A stretch of 22,815 nt of DNA from Bacillota bacterium (GTDB lineage Bacteria; Bacillota; Clostridia; Oscillospirales; Acutalibacteraceae). A model generated the notes under the pieces. It was not told the DNA's origin, did not search any database, and saw only the letters and a list, made by a program, of their open reading frames with translations. Below are positions 6,728 through 14,211 of the stretch, piece by piece. The translations under genes were made by a program, and so were the position numbers. The stretch is from assembly GCA_029007015.1 (NCBI GenBank), contig JAQXHB010000098.1:1-22815 (forward strand), given 5' to 3'. The stretch's first letter is position 1, and every line of letters begins with the position of its first letter.

Positions 6728-6768
6728 GCCGAGCGGCAGTCTGATTGGCTGCCGCTTACGGCATTTTT
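6728..6768 (+). terminator. Intercistronic partial terminator
   Basis: AGCGGCAG (6732-6739) pairs with CTGCCGCT (6749-6756). GCCG (6728-6731) and CGGC (6759-6762) extend the stem across a two-base bulge, and TTTTT follows at 6764-6768. Placed between binding-protein and permease genes, it probably lets only part of transcription continue, or protects the upstream mRNA. Confidence 0.7.
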
Positions 6769-6785
6769 ACTAAAAGGGTGGATTT

Positions 6786-7439
6786 ATGTACAGTTTGTGG
6801 GAAGTTACCAAAACCCTGTGGGGCGGATTCGAAACGACGCTTTTGCTGTTCGCACTTACGCTGTTGTTTGCACTGCCGCTGGGGCTTATACTGTCCTTCG
6901 GCTCAATGTCGAAGTTCAAACCGCTGTCATATCTGGTGAAGGTGTTTGTGTGGATAGTTCGCGGAACGCCGCTAATGCTGCAAATTATGATAGTGTTCTA
7001 TGTCCCCGGCCTGGTATTTGGCAACCCGATATTTTCGGGCAGGCGCTTTCTGGCCGCGCTGATAACCTTTGTTATCAACTACTCCTGCTATTTTTCTGAA
7101 ATATACCGCGGCGGCATTGAGTCCATTCCGCGCGGACAGTACGAGGCGGGACAGATGCTGGGCATGACCCGCTCGCAGATATTTTTCAAGGTTGTCCTGC
7201 TTCAGGTTATCAAGCGCATCGTACCGCCCATGTCCAACGAAATAATAACCCTCGTCAAGGACACTTCGCTCGTGCGCGTCATCACCGTTATCGAGATTAT
7301 TAAGGTGGCTGAGAAATTTGCCGCAAAGGGGCTTATTTGGCCGCTGTTCTATACCGGCGTGTTTTACCTTGTGTTCTGCGGACTGCTGACATTGCTGTTC
7401 GGCTATTTCGAGAAGAAAATGAGTTATTTCAGGAGTTAG
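6786..7439 (+). CDS. Polar amino acid ABC transporter, permease
   Basis: A 217-residue inner-membrane permease of the HisM/GlnP type with about five hydrophobic helices. It has RGTP at 59-62 and the EAA loop at about 105-141 (EIYRGGIESIPRGQYEAGQM, then LGMTRSQIFFKVVLLQ), which docks the ATPase. A single permease gene is present, so it probably forms a homodimer. AAAGGGTGG upstream serves as ribosome site, and the ATPase gene begins 3 bases after its stop codon. Confidence 0.94.
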   Translation: MYSLWEVTKTLWGGFETTLLLFALTLLFALPLGLILSFGSMSKFKPLSYLVKVFVWIVRGTPLMLQIMIVFYVPGLVFGNPIFSGRRFLAALITFVINYSCYFSEIYRGGIESIPRGQYEAGQMLGMTRSQIFFKVVLLQVIKRIVPPMSNEIITLVKDTSLVRVITVIEIIKVAEKFAAKGLIWPLFYTGVFYLVFCGLLTLLFGYFEKKMSYFRS

Positions 7440-7442
7440 GCT

Positions 7443-8198
7443 ATGGCAATATTAGAAGTAAACAATATTTGCAAAAATTTCGGCAAAACCGAGGTACTGC
7501 GAGGCATCAGTTTTTCACTTGAAAAGGGACAGGTGATGTCTATAATCGGCTCGTCCGGCAGCGGCAAGACCACCTTGCTCAGGTGCATAAACTTCTTGGA
7601 GCGTGCCGACGGCGGCTCCATCACAGTAAACGGTGAAAAAATCTTTGATGCGGCAGTCGACACAAAACTCAGTGAACGGGAAATCCGCATGCGCCGTCTG
7701 CATTTTGGACTGGTATTTCAGCAGTTCAACCTGTTTCCGCAGTACACGGTGCTGCAAAATGTCATGCTGGCGCCGAAACTGCTTCACGCCGATAGCGACG
7801 AGAACATCAAAATAGAGGCGCTGGAACTGATTGACAGCGTCGGATTGAGCGACAAGCTGGACAATTACCCGTGCGAGATGTCGGGCGGTCAGCAGCAGCG
7901 AGTGGCCATTGCACGCGCATTGGCGCTCAAGCCTGATATACTCTGCTTTGATGAGCCGACCAGTGCGCTCGACCCGGAAATCACCGGCGAGGTTCTGCGC
8001 GTCATTAAGCAACTGGCCAGCCGCGATACGACCATGATAATTGTCACGCACGAAATGGGATTTGCCCGTGAAGTATCAGACACTGTGGTTTTCATGGATA
8101 ACGGAATAATCGAGGAGCAGGGTGCGCCCGAAGATATCTTCGGCAACCCGCAGAGTGAGCGGCTGCGCGCTTTTCTCAATTCAACACTGCGCATATGA
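7443..8198 (+). CDS. Polar amino acid ABC transporter, ATP-binding protein
   Basis: A 251-residue ATPase of the GlnQ/HisP group that powers the preceding permease. All motifs are intact: Walker A GSSGSGKT at 36-43, Q-loop Q93, signature MSGGQ at 146-150, Walker B ending in DE at 170-171, D-loop SALD and switch H203. The sequence after Walker B (EPTSALDPEITGEV) is typical of amino acid importers. It ends the operon and is followed closely by a terminator. Confidence 0.95.
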   Translation: MAILEVNNICKNFGKTEVLRGISFSLEKGQVMSIIGSSGSGKTTLLRCINFLERADGGSITVNGEKIFDAAVDTKLSEREIRMRRLHFGLVFQQFNLFPQYTVLQNVMLAPKLLHADSDENIKIEALELIDSVGLSDKLDNYPCEMSGGQQQRVAIARALALKPDILCFDEPTSALDPEITGEVLRVIKQLASRDTTMIIVTHEMGFAREVSDTVVFMDNGIIEEQGAPEDIFGNPQSERLRAFLNSTLRI

Positions 8199-8204
8199 TA
8201 TTCT

Positions 8205-8245
8205 GCCGCTGTTGGCCGATTTGGTTGACGGCGGCCGTTTTGTTT
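8205..8245 (+). terminator. Intrinsic terminator after the amino acid ABC operon
   Basis: GCCGCTGTTGGCC (8205-8217) pairs with GGTTGACGGCGGC (8223-8235) over 13 bp if G-U pairs are allowed, with a 5-base loop, followed by CGTTTTGTTT. The right arm contains the -35 box of the next promoter. Confidence 0.75.
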
Positions 8246-8253
8246 GGTATAAT
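8225..8253 (+). promoter_or_regulatory. Promoter of the FtsX-type ABC unit, nested in a terminator
   Basis: TTGACG (8225-8230), a 17-base spacer and TATAAT (8248-8253). The -35 box lies within the descending arm of the preceding terminator and its T-run forms part of the spacer, so the two signals share the same bases. Confidence 0.85.
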
Positions 8254-8282
8254 GGAGACATATCTTCAACGGGGGCATGGCT

Positions 8283-8984
8283 ATGGCATTTGTAACTATG
8301 AATAATGTTGTTAAAACATATAAAATGGGCGAGGTTTCAATCAACGCCGCCGCAGGGGTTTCCTTTTCGGTGCAAAAGGGCGAGTTGTGCGTCATTGTCG
8401 GGCCGTCCGGCAGCGGCAAGACAACCGTTCTCAACCTGCTCGGCGGCATGGATACCTCGACTTCGGGCGAAATTGAGGTCGACGGCGTGCGCGTTGACCG
8501 ATTTAACGCGCGCCAATTGACCGAGTACCGCAGGCATGATATCGGCTTTGTTTTTCAGTTTTATAATCTGCTGCCCAACCTGACCGCACGCGAAAATGTT
8601 GAAATGGCCACGCAGTTTTCGGGCAACTCCATTGACGCAGACAAGATGCTTGCTTTGGTCGGCCTCGGTGAGAGACTTGACAATTTTCCCGCGCAGTTGT
8701 CGGGCGGCGAGCAGCAGCGCGTTTCCATCGCGCGTGCACTGGCCAAGCGGCCCAAACTGCTCCTTTGCGACGAGCCTACCGGCGCGCTCGACTTTGAGAC
8801 GGGTAAAATGGTGCTGTCACTTTTGCAAAAAACCTGCAAAAAACTGGGCATGACCGTCATCATTGTTACACACAATTCGGCCATCACGCCCATGGCCGAC
8901 AGGGTTATTCGCCTCAAAAACGGTCTGGTTGAGTCGGACACTGTAAATGAAACTCCGGCGCCGGCAGAAAGTATTGTGTGGTGA
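8283..8984 (+). CDS. ABC transporter ATP-binding protein (MacB/LolD type)
   Basis: An ATPase of about 233 residues of the MacB/LolD/FtsE group, partner of the large FtsX-like permease that follows. Numbered from an alternative ATG two codons upstream (8277), it has Walker A GPSGSGKT at 42-49, Q94, signature LSGGE at 141-145, Walker B ending in DE at 165-166 and H199. The EPTGALD form after Walker B is typical of this mechanotransmission group rather than of importers. The ribosome site is a weak GGGGG at 8271-8275, which suits ATG 8283 (7 bases) better than 8277. Its stop codon overlaps possible starts of the permease gene, so the two are probably translationally coupled. Confidence 0.92.
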   Translation: MAFVTMNNVVKTYKMGEVSINAAAGVSFSVQKGELCVIVGPSGSGKTTVLNLLGGMDTSTSGEIEVDGVRVDRFNARQLTEYRRHDIGFVFQFYNLLPNLTARENVEMATQFSGNSIDADKMLALVGLGERLDNFPAQLSGGEQQRVSIARALAKRPKLLLCDEPTGALDFETGKMVLSLLQKTCKKLGMTVIIVTHNSAITPMADRVIRLKNGLVESDTVNETPAPAESIVW

Positions 8985-8989
8985 GCATA

Positions 8990-11900
8990 ATGTTCAAACT
9001 TGCTGTGCGTGAAATCAGAAGAAATTTCGGCCGATTTATGTCGATTGTGTGCATAACGGCCATCGGTATAGCATTTTTTGCCGGTGTACGCGCGGCCGAG
9101 CCTGATATGAAGGAGTCGGCCGACCGGTACTTTGACGATTATCATCTGTTTGATTTGCACCTTAAATCAACGACTGCGTTTGACGATGATGACATTGCCA
9201 AACTAAACGACTTTTCGGGCGGCAGCGTCTATGCAGGATTCAGCGCGGATATGCTGGCAGTCAGCGGCGAGAGCACGAGCGCCGTGCGTGTTTATTCTTA
9301 TAATGACAATGTAAACACCGTCCAACTGACCGATGGCCGCATGCCGATGAGTGACAAGGAGTGCATCGTAGACTGCACCTCTATCAGGGCGAATATAAAA
9401 ATCGGTGATAAGATAACGCTTGCCACGACCGACGACAGCGCGGTACTGAACAACACCGAACTGAATGTGGTCGGTCTGTTTGAAAGCCCGATGTATATTT
9501 CGGGCAGTGAATTGGGTTCGACCACCATAGGCAGTGGTGTTATCAGCAATGTTATTTATGTCCGCGAAAGCAATTTTGCGCTGACCGATTATACAGATGT
9601 TTATCTGCGATACGACAGCCTTACCGACCTTGACTGCTATTCAGACGCCTATATCGGCTCGGTTGACTCTTTGGTCGAGCGAATTGACGGGCTGAATGAC
9701 GAGCGCGTCAGAGAAATATACGGCGAGCAGTTGACCAAACTTGAAAAGCAGATGGCCGCTCAGCAAGATATGCTGGACGCGTTGCAGTTGTCTATGACGG
9801 TGAGCAATGATAGAATTGCCGACGCTCAGAAGGAACTGGAGGACAGCAAAGCCGATTTGGACGAGATGAGAGATTATCTGGACCAATACGGAAAACTGGT
9901 CGGCATGACCCATGAGGAGGCCACGGAGTATTTCAGCGCCCGCACCAAAGAGATGGAGACTCTGCGCGCCGATATCAACAAATATTCCGACGATTACACC
10001 GAGCGACTTAACAAGTACAACACCGACCTTGCGGCGCTGACCGATAAATATACCGAGGCGAAAGAGAAATATGACGCCGCGGTGCTTAAACTTAACGGCA
10101 GTGACCCCGATAAAGAGGCCCAACTGACCGAGAATTATAATAAAAAAGTCGCCCAACTTGACGAGGAGAAAGCGCGCCTTGATTTGGAGTATGAGTCGCT
10201 CGTTGAACTTAACGCGACCGTCAACGAATATATCAAAGCATACAATGAGTTGGCGGAATCGCTCAAAAGTGAAAGCGATGAGGTCGATGGCGGCGAATTT
10301 AACAGGGATAATTACTTAAAACTGGAACTGAAATACGCCGTTATGGAGTCTGATTATCAACTGCTGGAAAGCAAAGTTCAGCAGATTAACATGACCTCGA
10401 TTGCCGAAGCGGTTATGCTCCAAAGCGAAATCAACCAAATCAAGTCGGAAAGCAACTTCACCCAAAGCGTGCTCGACATTTACAAACTGCCGAGGTGGAT
10501 TACTTACACCCGCGGGCATAACCCGGGATATGTTGAATACGGCCAAAATGCCGAGCGCGTCGGCAATATCGGCAAGGTGTTTCCGGTGTTCTTTCTGGCG
10601 GTCGCGGCGCTCGTCTGCCTGAATGCTATGACTCGCATGTCCGAGGAGAAACGCGGCGAAATGGGCACGCTGAAGGCACTGGGCGTCAGCGGCGGTCAGG
10701 TTATGCAGATGTTTCTTATTTATGCGTCGCTGGCAACTGTTATCGGGTGCATAGTCGGCGTTGCTGTCGGGTTTAAGCTGTTCCCGTTTGCCATAATTCA
10801 GGCTTATGGCATGATGTATCGCGTGCCGGTTGTTTACATTCCTTACCGGCCGATGCTGGCCGCCCTCTCATCGGCCGCCATGCTCGCGTGTATACTCATT
10901 ACCGCGGCGGTTTCGTGCGGCGGCGCCCTGCGCAGGACGCCGGCCGAACTCATCAGGCCAAAGGCGCCACGAAGCGGCAAGCACATTTTGCTGGAGCGTG
11001 TGCGCCCTGTGTGGCGGCACATGAATTTCATAAAGAAGGTCACTGCGCGCAATATTTTCAGGTACAAAAAGCGCATGATAATGATTGTCATCGGTATTGC
11101 CGGATGCACCGCACTCACCCTTACCGGATTCGGACTGCGCGACTCGATAAACGATGTGGTCGACTTGCAATATAACAAAATTTGGAAGTATGATGCGGCC
11201 GAGGTATTTACCGATTTTGGCGATGCCACCCTCGATGAAGTGCTGTCGGCAGTTCACGGCGCCGATGAAAATGCCGTCGCAATGCCGGTTTATCAGGGCG
11301 CTATTGACATCAAAGCCGGGAATAATTCGGTAGAAGCAACGGTATTTGTGCCGCAGCAGAGCGACCGGCTCAGTGACTATGTACTGCTCAATTCACGCAC
11401 TGAAGGCGAGCAGTACACGCTCGGTGACAGCGGAGTGATTTTGACCGAGAAAGCCGCGAAACTGTTGAATGTATCGGTCGGTGACAAGGTGACCCTCATC
11501 ATAAATGACAAGGAGTACAGCGTGCCCATTGATGCGGTGTGCGAGAACTATGTGGCGCACTATGCCTTTATGTCACCGCAGTTCTACTCCGGCCTGCTGT
11601 CAGATGAGTGTAAGTATAACACTGTGCTGATTTCTTACAGCCGGGCGATGAGCGCAGATAAAGAGACACAGATGTGCGAGTCTCTGCTGGGCGTCGATTC
11701 GGCCATGAGCGTGACCGTTCTGTCAGATAAGCAGGATGTGTTTTCCGACATGATGGATTCGCTCAATATCGTCGTTGTGGTGCTGATTATATCGGCCGGA
11801 CTGCTGGCTTTTGTGGTGCTATACAACCTGACGCTGATAAACATTACAGAGCGGGAGAGAGAACTGTCTGTGATGAAGGTGCTCGGCTTTTACGGGCGCG

Positions 11901-12163
11901 AGGTGTCGGCATACATTTTCCGCGAGAGCATTGTGCTGACTGTCATCGGCATTGTTTTTGGACTGGGAGTGGGCAGACTGCTGACCGGGTTTGTTATCAC
12001 AACGGCCGAAATTGACATGGTCATGTTCGGACGCGAAATTTACCTGCCGAGTTACTTGCTGGCGGCGGCAATTACACTGGTTTTTGCTGTCATAGTCAGT
12101 TTGTTTATGCGGCGCAAAATCACCGATATCAATATGGCGGAATCGCTCAAATCGGTTGAATAA
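8990..12163 (+). CDS. FtsX-like ABC permease with large coiled-coil extracellular domain
   Basis: A permease of about 1060 residues. Numbered from GTG 8978, the layout is: TM at 22-38; MacB-like periplasmic-type region (about 40-240); strongly charged heptad-rich coiled coil (about 245-500); three TMs with a first FtsX domain (533-647, EEKRGEMGTLKALGVSGGQ); TM at 699-718; second MacB-like region; last FtsX domain (929-1044, ERERELSVMKVLGFYGREV). This double-FtsX layout belongs to exporters or mechanotransmission machines that act on lipids, peptides or the cell wall; the substrate is unknown. GTG 8978 and GTG 8981 are alternative starts. ATG 8990 gives the family-like start MFKLAVREIRRNFGRF and is chosen. 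The coiled coil probably reaches out from the membrane. Confidence 0.9.
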   Translation: MFKLAVREIRRNFGRFMSIVCITAIGIAFFAGVRAAEPDMKESADRYFDDYHLFDLHLKSTTAFDDDDIAKLNDFSGGSVYAGFSADMLAVSGESTSAVRVYSYNDNVNTVQLTDGRMPMSDKECIVDCTSIRANIKIGDKITLATTDDSAVLNNTELNVVGLFESPMYISGSELGSTTIGSGVISNVIYVRESNFALTDYTDVYLRYDSLTDLDCYSDAYIGSVDSLVERIDGLNDERVREIYGEQLTKLEKQMAAQQDMLDALQLSMTVSNDRIADAQKELEDSKADLDEMRDYLDQYGKLVGMTHEEATEYFSARTKEMETLRADINKYSDDYTERLNKYNTDLAALTDKYTEAKEKYDAAVLKLNGSDPDKEAQLTENYNKKVAQLDEEKARLDLEYESLVELNATVNEYIKAYNELAESLKSESDEVDGGEFNRDNYLKLELKYAVMESDYQLLESKVQQINMTSIAEAVMLQSEINQIKSESNFTQSVLDIYKLPRWITYTRGHNPGYVEYGQNAERVGNIGKVFPVFFLAVAALVCLNAMTRMSEEKRGEMGTLKALGVSGGQVMQMFLIYASLATVIGCIVGVAVGFKLFPFAIIQAYGMMYRVPVVYIPYRPMLAALSSAAMLACILITAAVSCGGALRRTPAELIRPKAPRSGKHILLERVRPVWRHMNFIKKVTARNIFRYKKRMIMIVIGIAGCTALTLTGFGLRDSINDVVDLQYNKIWKYDAAEVFTDFGDATLDEVLSAVHGADENAVAMPVYQGAIDIKAGNNSVEATVFVPQQSDRLSDYVLLNSRTEGEQYTLGDSGVILTEKAAKLLNVSVGDKVTLIINDKEYSVPIDAVCENYVAHYAFMSPQFYSGLLSDECKYNTVLISYSRAMSADKETQMCESLLGVDSAMSVTVLSDKQDVFSDMMDSLNIVVVVLIISAGLLAFVVLYNLTLINITERERELSVMKVLGFYGREVSAYIFRESIVLTVIGIVFGLGVGRLLTGFVITTAEIDMVMFGREIYLPSYLLAAAITLVFAVIVSLFMRRKITDINMAESLKSVE

Positions 12164-12167
12164 AAAA

Positions 12168-12197
12168 TATAAGCCCCCGAACCATCGGGGGCTTATA
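12168..12197. terminator. Bidirectional terminator between the ABC unit and glyS
   Basis: TATAAGCCCCCGA (12168-12180) pairs perfectly with TCGGGGGCTTATA (12185-12197) over 13 bp with loop ACCA. On the minus strand it is followed by TTTTTTATT, a good U-run for glyS. The plus-strand tail is weaker, but the stem is very strong. Confidence 0.88.
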
Positions 12198-12216
12198 ATA
12201 TGCACAGGATGTTTAA

Positions 12217-13620
12217 TTAAAACTCGATTTTTTTGGCAATGTAATCGGCAAGGCTGTCTATGGCGATGCGCTCCTGCTGCATGGTGTCGCGGTCGCGAAC
12301 GGTAACGCATCCGTCCTCCTCGCTCTCAAAGTCATAGGTGATGCATATCGGAGTGCCGATTTCGTCCTCGCGGCGGTAACGCTTGCCGATAGAGCCGGCA
12401 TCGTCAAAGTCGATCATAAATTGCTTGGACAACTCGTTCTTGATGGCCAGCGCCTTGTCGCTGAGTTTCTTGGAAAGGGGCAGAACGGCCGCCTTGAACG
12501 GGGCAAGCGCCGGATGGAATCGCAGAACGACACGGGTGTCATTCTTTTCGGGGTCGATGATTTCCTCGTCGTAGGCATCGCAAAGGAAAGCGAGGAAGGA
12601 ACGCTCAACACCGAGCGACGGCTCAATGACATACGGAACATAGCGCTCGTTGCTCTCCGGGTCGAAGTAGGTCAAATCCTTGCCGGAGGTGTTTTGGTGC
12701 TGTGTCAGGTCGTAGTCGGTGCGGTCAGCCACACCCCACAACTCGCCCCAGCCGAAGGGAAATAGGAACTCAAAGTCGGTGGTTGCCTTGGAGTAGAAGC
12801 AAAGTTCCTCGGGGTCGTGGTCGCGCAGACGCAGATTTTCCTCTTTCATGCCGAGGGAAAGGAGCCAATCGCGGCAGAAACCGCGCCAATATGAGAACCA
12901 TTCGAGGTCGGTGCCGGGCTTGCAGAAGAACTCAAGTTCCATCTGCTCAAATTCGCGTACGCGGAAGATAAAGTTGCCGGGAGTAATCTCGTTGCGGAAC
13001 GATTTGCCGATTTGTCCGATGCCGAAAGGCAATTTTTTACGCGTGGTGCGCTGAACATTGGCAAAGTTTACAAATATACCCTGAGCAGTTTCGGGGCGCA
13101 GATAAACGGTGTTTTTTGCGTCCTCGGTTACGCCCTGAAATGTTTTGAACATCAGGTTGAACTGGCGAATATCTGTGAAATTGTGCTTGCCGCAACTCGG
13201 GCAGGGAATGTTGTGCGCCTCTACATAATCCTTCATTTCCTGTTGGGTGAAAGCGTCAATCGGCTTGTCGAGGGTGAGGCCGTTTTCTGCGTTGTAGTCC
13301 TCGATAAGTTTGTCGGCACGGAAGCGCTCCTTGCACTCGCGGCAGTCCATGAGCGGGTCAGAGAAGCCGCCGAGGTGACCAGAAGCAACCCAAGTCTGCG
13401 GGTTCATCAGTATGGCTGCATCAAGTCCGACATTGTACTGATTTTCCTGCACAAACTTTTTCCACCAAGCGCGCTTGATGTTGTTTTTGAGTTCGGCGCC
13501 GAGCGGGCCGTAGTCCCATGTATTGGCCAGACCGCCGTAAATCTCACTGCCGGCAAAAACAAATCCGCGGCCCTTGGCAAGTGCGACTATGGTGTCCATT
13601 GACTTTTTACTGTTATCCAT
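12217..13620 (-). CDS. glyS: Glycyl-tRNA synthetase (dimeric, single-chain type)
   Basis: A 467-residue class II synthetase of the eukaryote-like alpha2 type (also called glyQS), charging tRNA-Gly. Motif 2 begins FRNE at 208-211 and motif 3 is GVERS at 337-341. Two Cys pairs (C93/C96 and C140/C143) can hold zinc in the insertion domain. The anticodon-binding domain is at about 365-467 (LAPFKAAVLPLSKK). The length fits short clostridial versions. AGAGGTG at about 13630-13636 precedes ATG. Its promoter leaves a leader of only about 25 bases, too short for a T-box, although many Firmicutes synthetase genes have one. It is monocistronic and divergent from nusB. Confidence 0.96.
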   Translation of the reverse strand: MDNSKKSMDTIVALAKGRGFVFAGSEIYGGLANTWDYGPLGAELKNNIKRAWWKKFVQENQYNVGLDAAILMNPQTWVASGHLGGFSDPLMDCRECKERFRADKLIEDYNAENGLTLDKPIDAFTQQEMKDYVEAHNIPCPSCGKHNFTDIRQFNLMFKTFQGVTEDAKNTVYLRPETAQGIFVNFANVQRTTRKKLPFGIGQIGKSFRNEITPGNFIFRVREFEQMELEFFCKPGTDLEWFSYWRGFCRDWLLSLGMKEENLRLRDHDPEELCFYSKATTDFEFLFPFGWGELWGVADRTDYDLTQHQNTSGKDLTYFDPESNERYVPYVIEPSLGVERSFLAFLCDAYDEEIIDPEKNDTRVVLRFHPALAPFKAAVLPLSKKLSDKALAIKNELSKQFMIDFDDAGSIGKRYRREDEIGTPICITYDFESEEDGCVTVRDRDTMQQERIAIDSLADYIAKKIEF

Positions 13621-13651
13621 TTGCTTACACCTCTTATTTATATTAAATTTT

Positions 13652-13680
13652 ATAATAATATAATTGCCTTAATTTGTCAA
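13652..13680 (-). promoter_or_regulatory. Promoter of glyS
   Basis: On the minus strand TTGACA (13675-13680), a 17-base AT-rich spacer and TATTAT (13652-13657). Confidence 0.82.
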
Positions 13681-13720
13681 GGTTTTGAGCACCGATAGCC
13701 GCATTTAGTTTTTGACCGGA

Positions 13721-13766
13721 ATTTATGCATATTTATGCAAATAACCGTTGAAAAATTATCGGTTAT
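13721..13766. repeat. Tandem 10-mer and inverted repeat in the glyS/nusB divergent region
   Basis: ATTTATGCA occurs at 13721-13729 and again at 13731-13739, exactly 10 bases apart. Directly after it, ATAACCG (13741-13747) and CGGTTAT (13760-13766) form a 7-bp inverted repeat with a 12-base gap covering the nusB -35 box. These could be operator elements; no regulator is identified. Confidence 0.5.
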
Positions 13767-13776
13767 GTTGTATTAT
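13748..13776 (+). promoter_or_regulatory. Promoter of the nusB-recN operon
   Basis: TTGAAA (13748-13753), a 17-base spacer and TATTAT (13771-13776), about 33 bases before the nusB start. It is the only clear promoter I see for the eleven genes that follow. Confidence 0.78.
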
Positions 13777-13809
13777 TAAAGTGTATATTTGTATTTAGGG
13801 GAATTTGAA

Positions 13810-14211
13810 ATGAAAAGAACACAAGCCAGAGAGCAGGCATTTATATTGATTTTTGAGAAGGGTTTCAGAGATGAATCGGTGGACGAGATTATTGAGTCGG
13901 CCGTTGATGCGCGCGAACTGGTTGACGAGCCGTATGCGCACAGTTGCGCCGTCGGCGTCAGCGAGAAGCAGAGCGAACTCGATGGGTACATCTCGTCGGC
14001 ATCAACCGGCTGGAGTATTGCGCGCATCTCTCGCGTTTCAATGGCGATAATGCGTCTGTCGGTGTACGAGATGCTTTATGTCGAAAATGTACCCGTCAGC
14101 GTCAGCATAAATGAGGCGGTCGAACTGGCGAAAAAGTACGGCGGCAGCGATGACCCGTCATTTGTAAACGGCGTGCTCGGCGCCATTGCAAAAGCGGTGG
14201 ACAAACAGTAA
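13810..14211 (+). CDS. nusB: Transcription antitermination factor NusB
   Basis: A 133-residue all-helical NusB. With NusE (S10) it binds boxA in rRNA leaders and prevents premature termination. Recognisable pieces are the N-terminal RTQAREQAFILIFE, the central WSIARISRVSMAIMRLSVYEM and the C-terminal VSINEAVELAKKYGGSDDPS followed by FVNGVLGAI. The frame is open upstream to a TTG at 13789, but AGGGGA at 13797-13802 sits 7 bases before ATG 13810, and 13789 lies within about 6 bases of the predicted transcription start; 13810 is therefore used. First gene of the operon. Confidence 0.95.
   Translation: MKRTQAREQAFILIFEKGFRDESVDEIIESAVDARELVDEPYAHSCAVGVSEKQSELDGYISSASTGWSIARISRVSMAIMRLSVYEMLYVENVPVSVSINEAVELAKKYGGSDDPSFVNGVLGAIAKAVDKQ

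Noticed and set aside
9641..10156. 171-residue hydrophobic-looking minus-strand ORF
   Set aside because: It mirrors the charged coiled-coil part of the FtsX-like permease; reverse complements of Glu/Lys/Asp codons give Phe/Leu-rich frames.
13621..13809. T-box or other long leader for glyS
   Set aside because: A clear promoter at 13652-13680 leaves only about 25 bases of leader, and I see no T-box TGGNACCGCG-type element.
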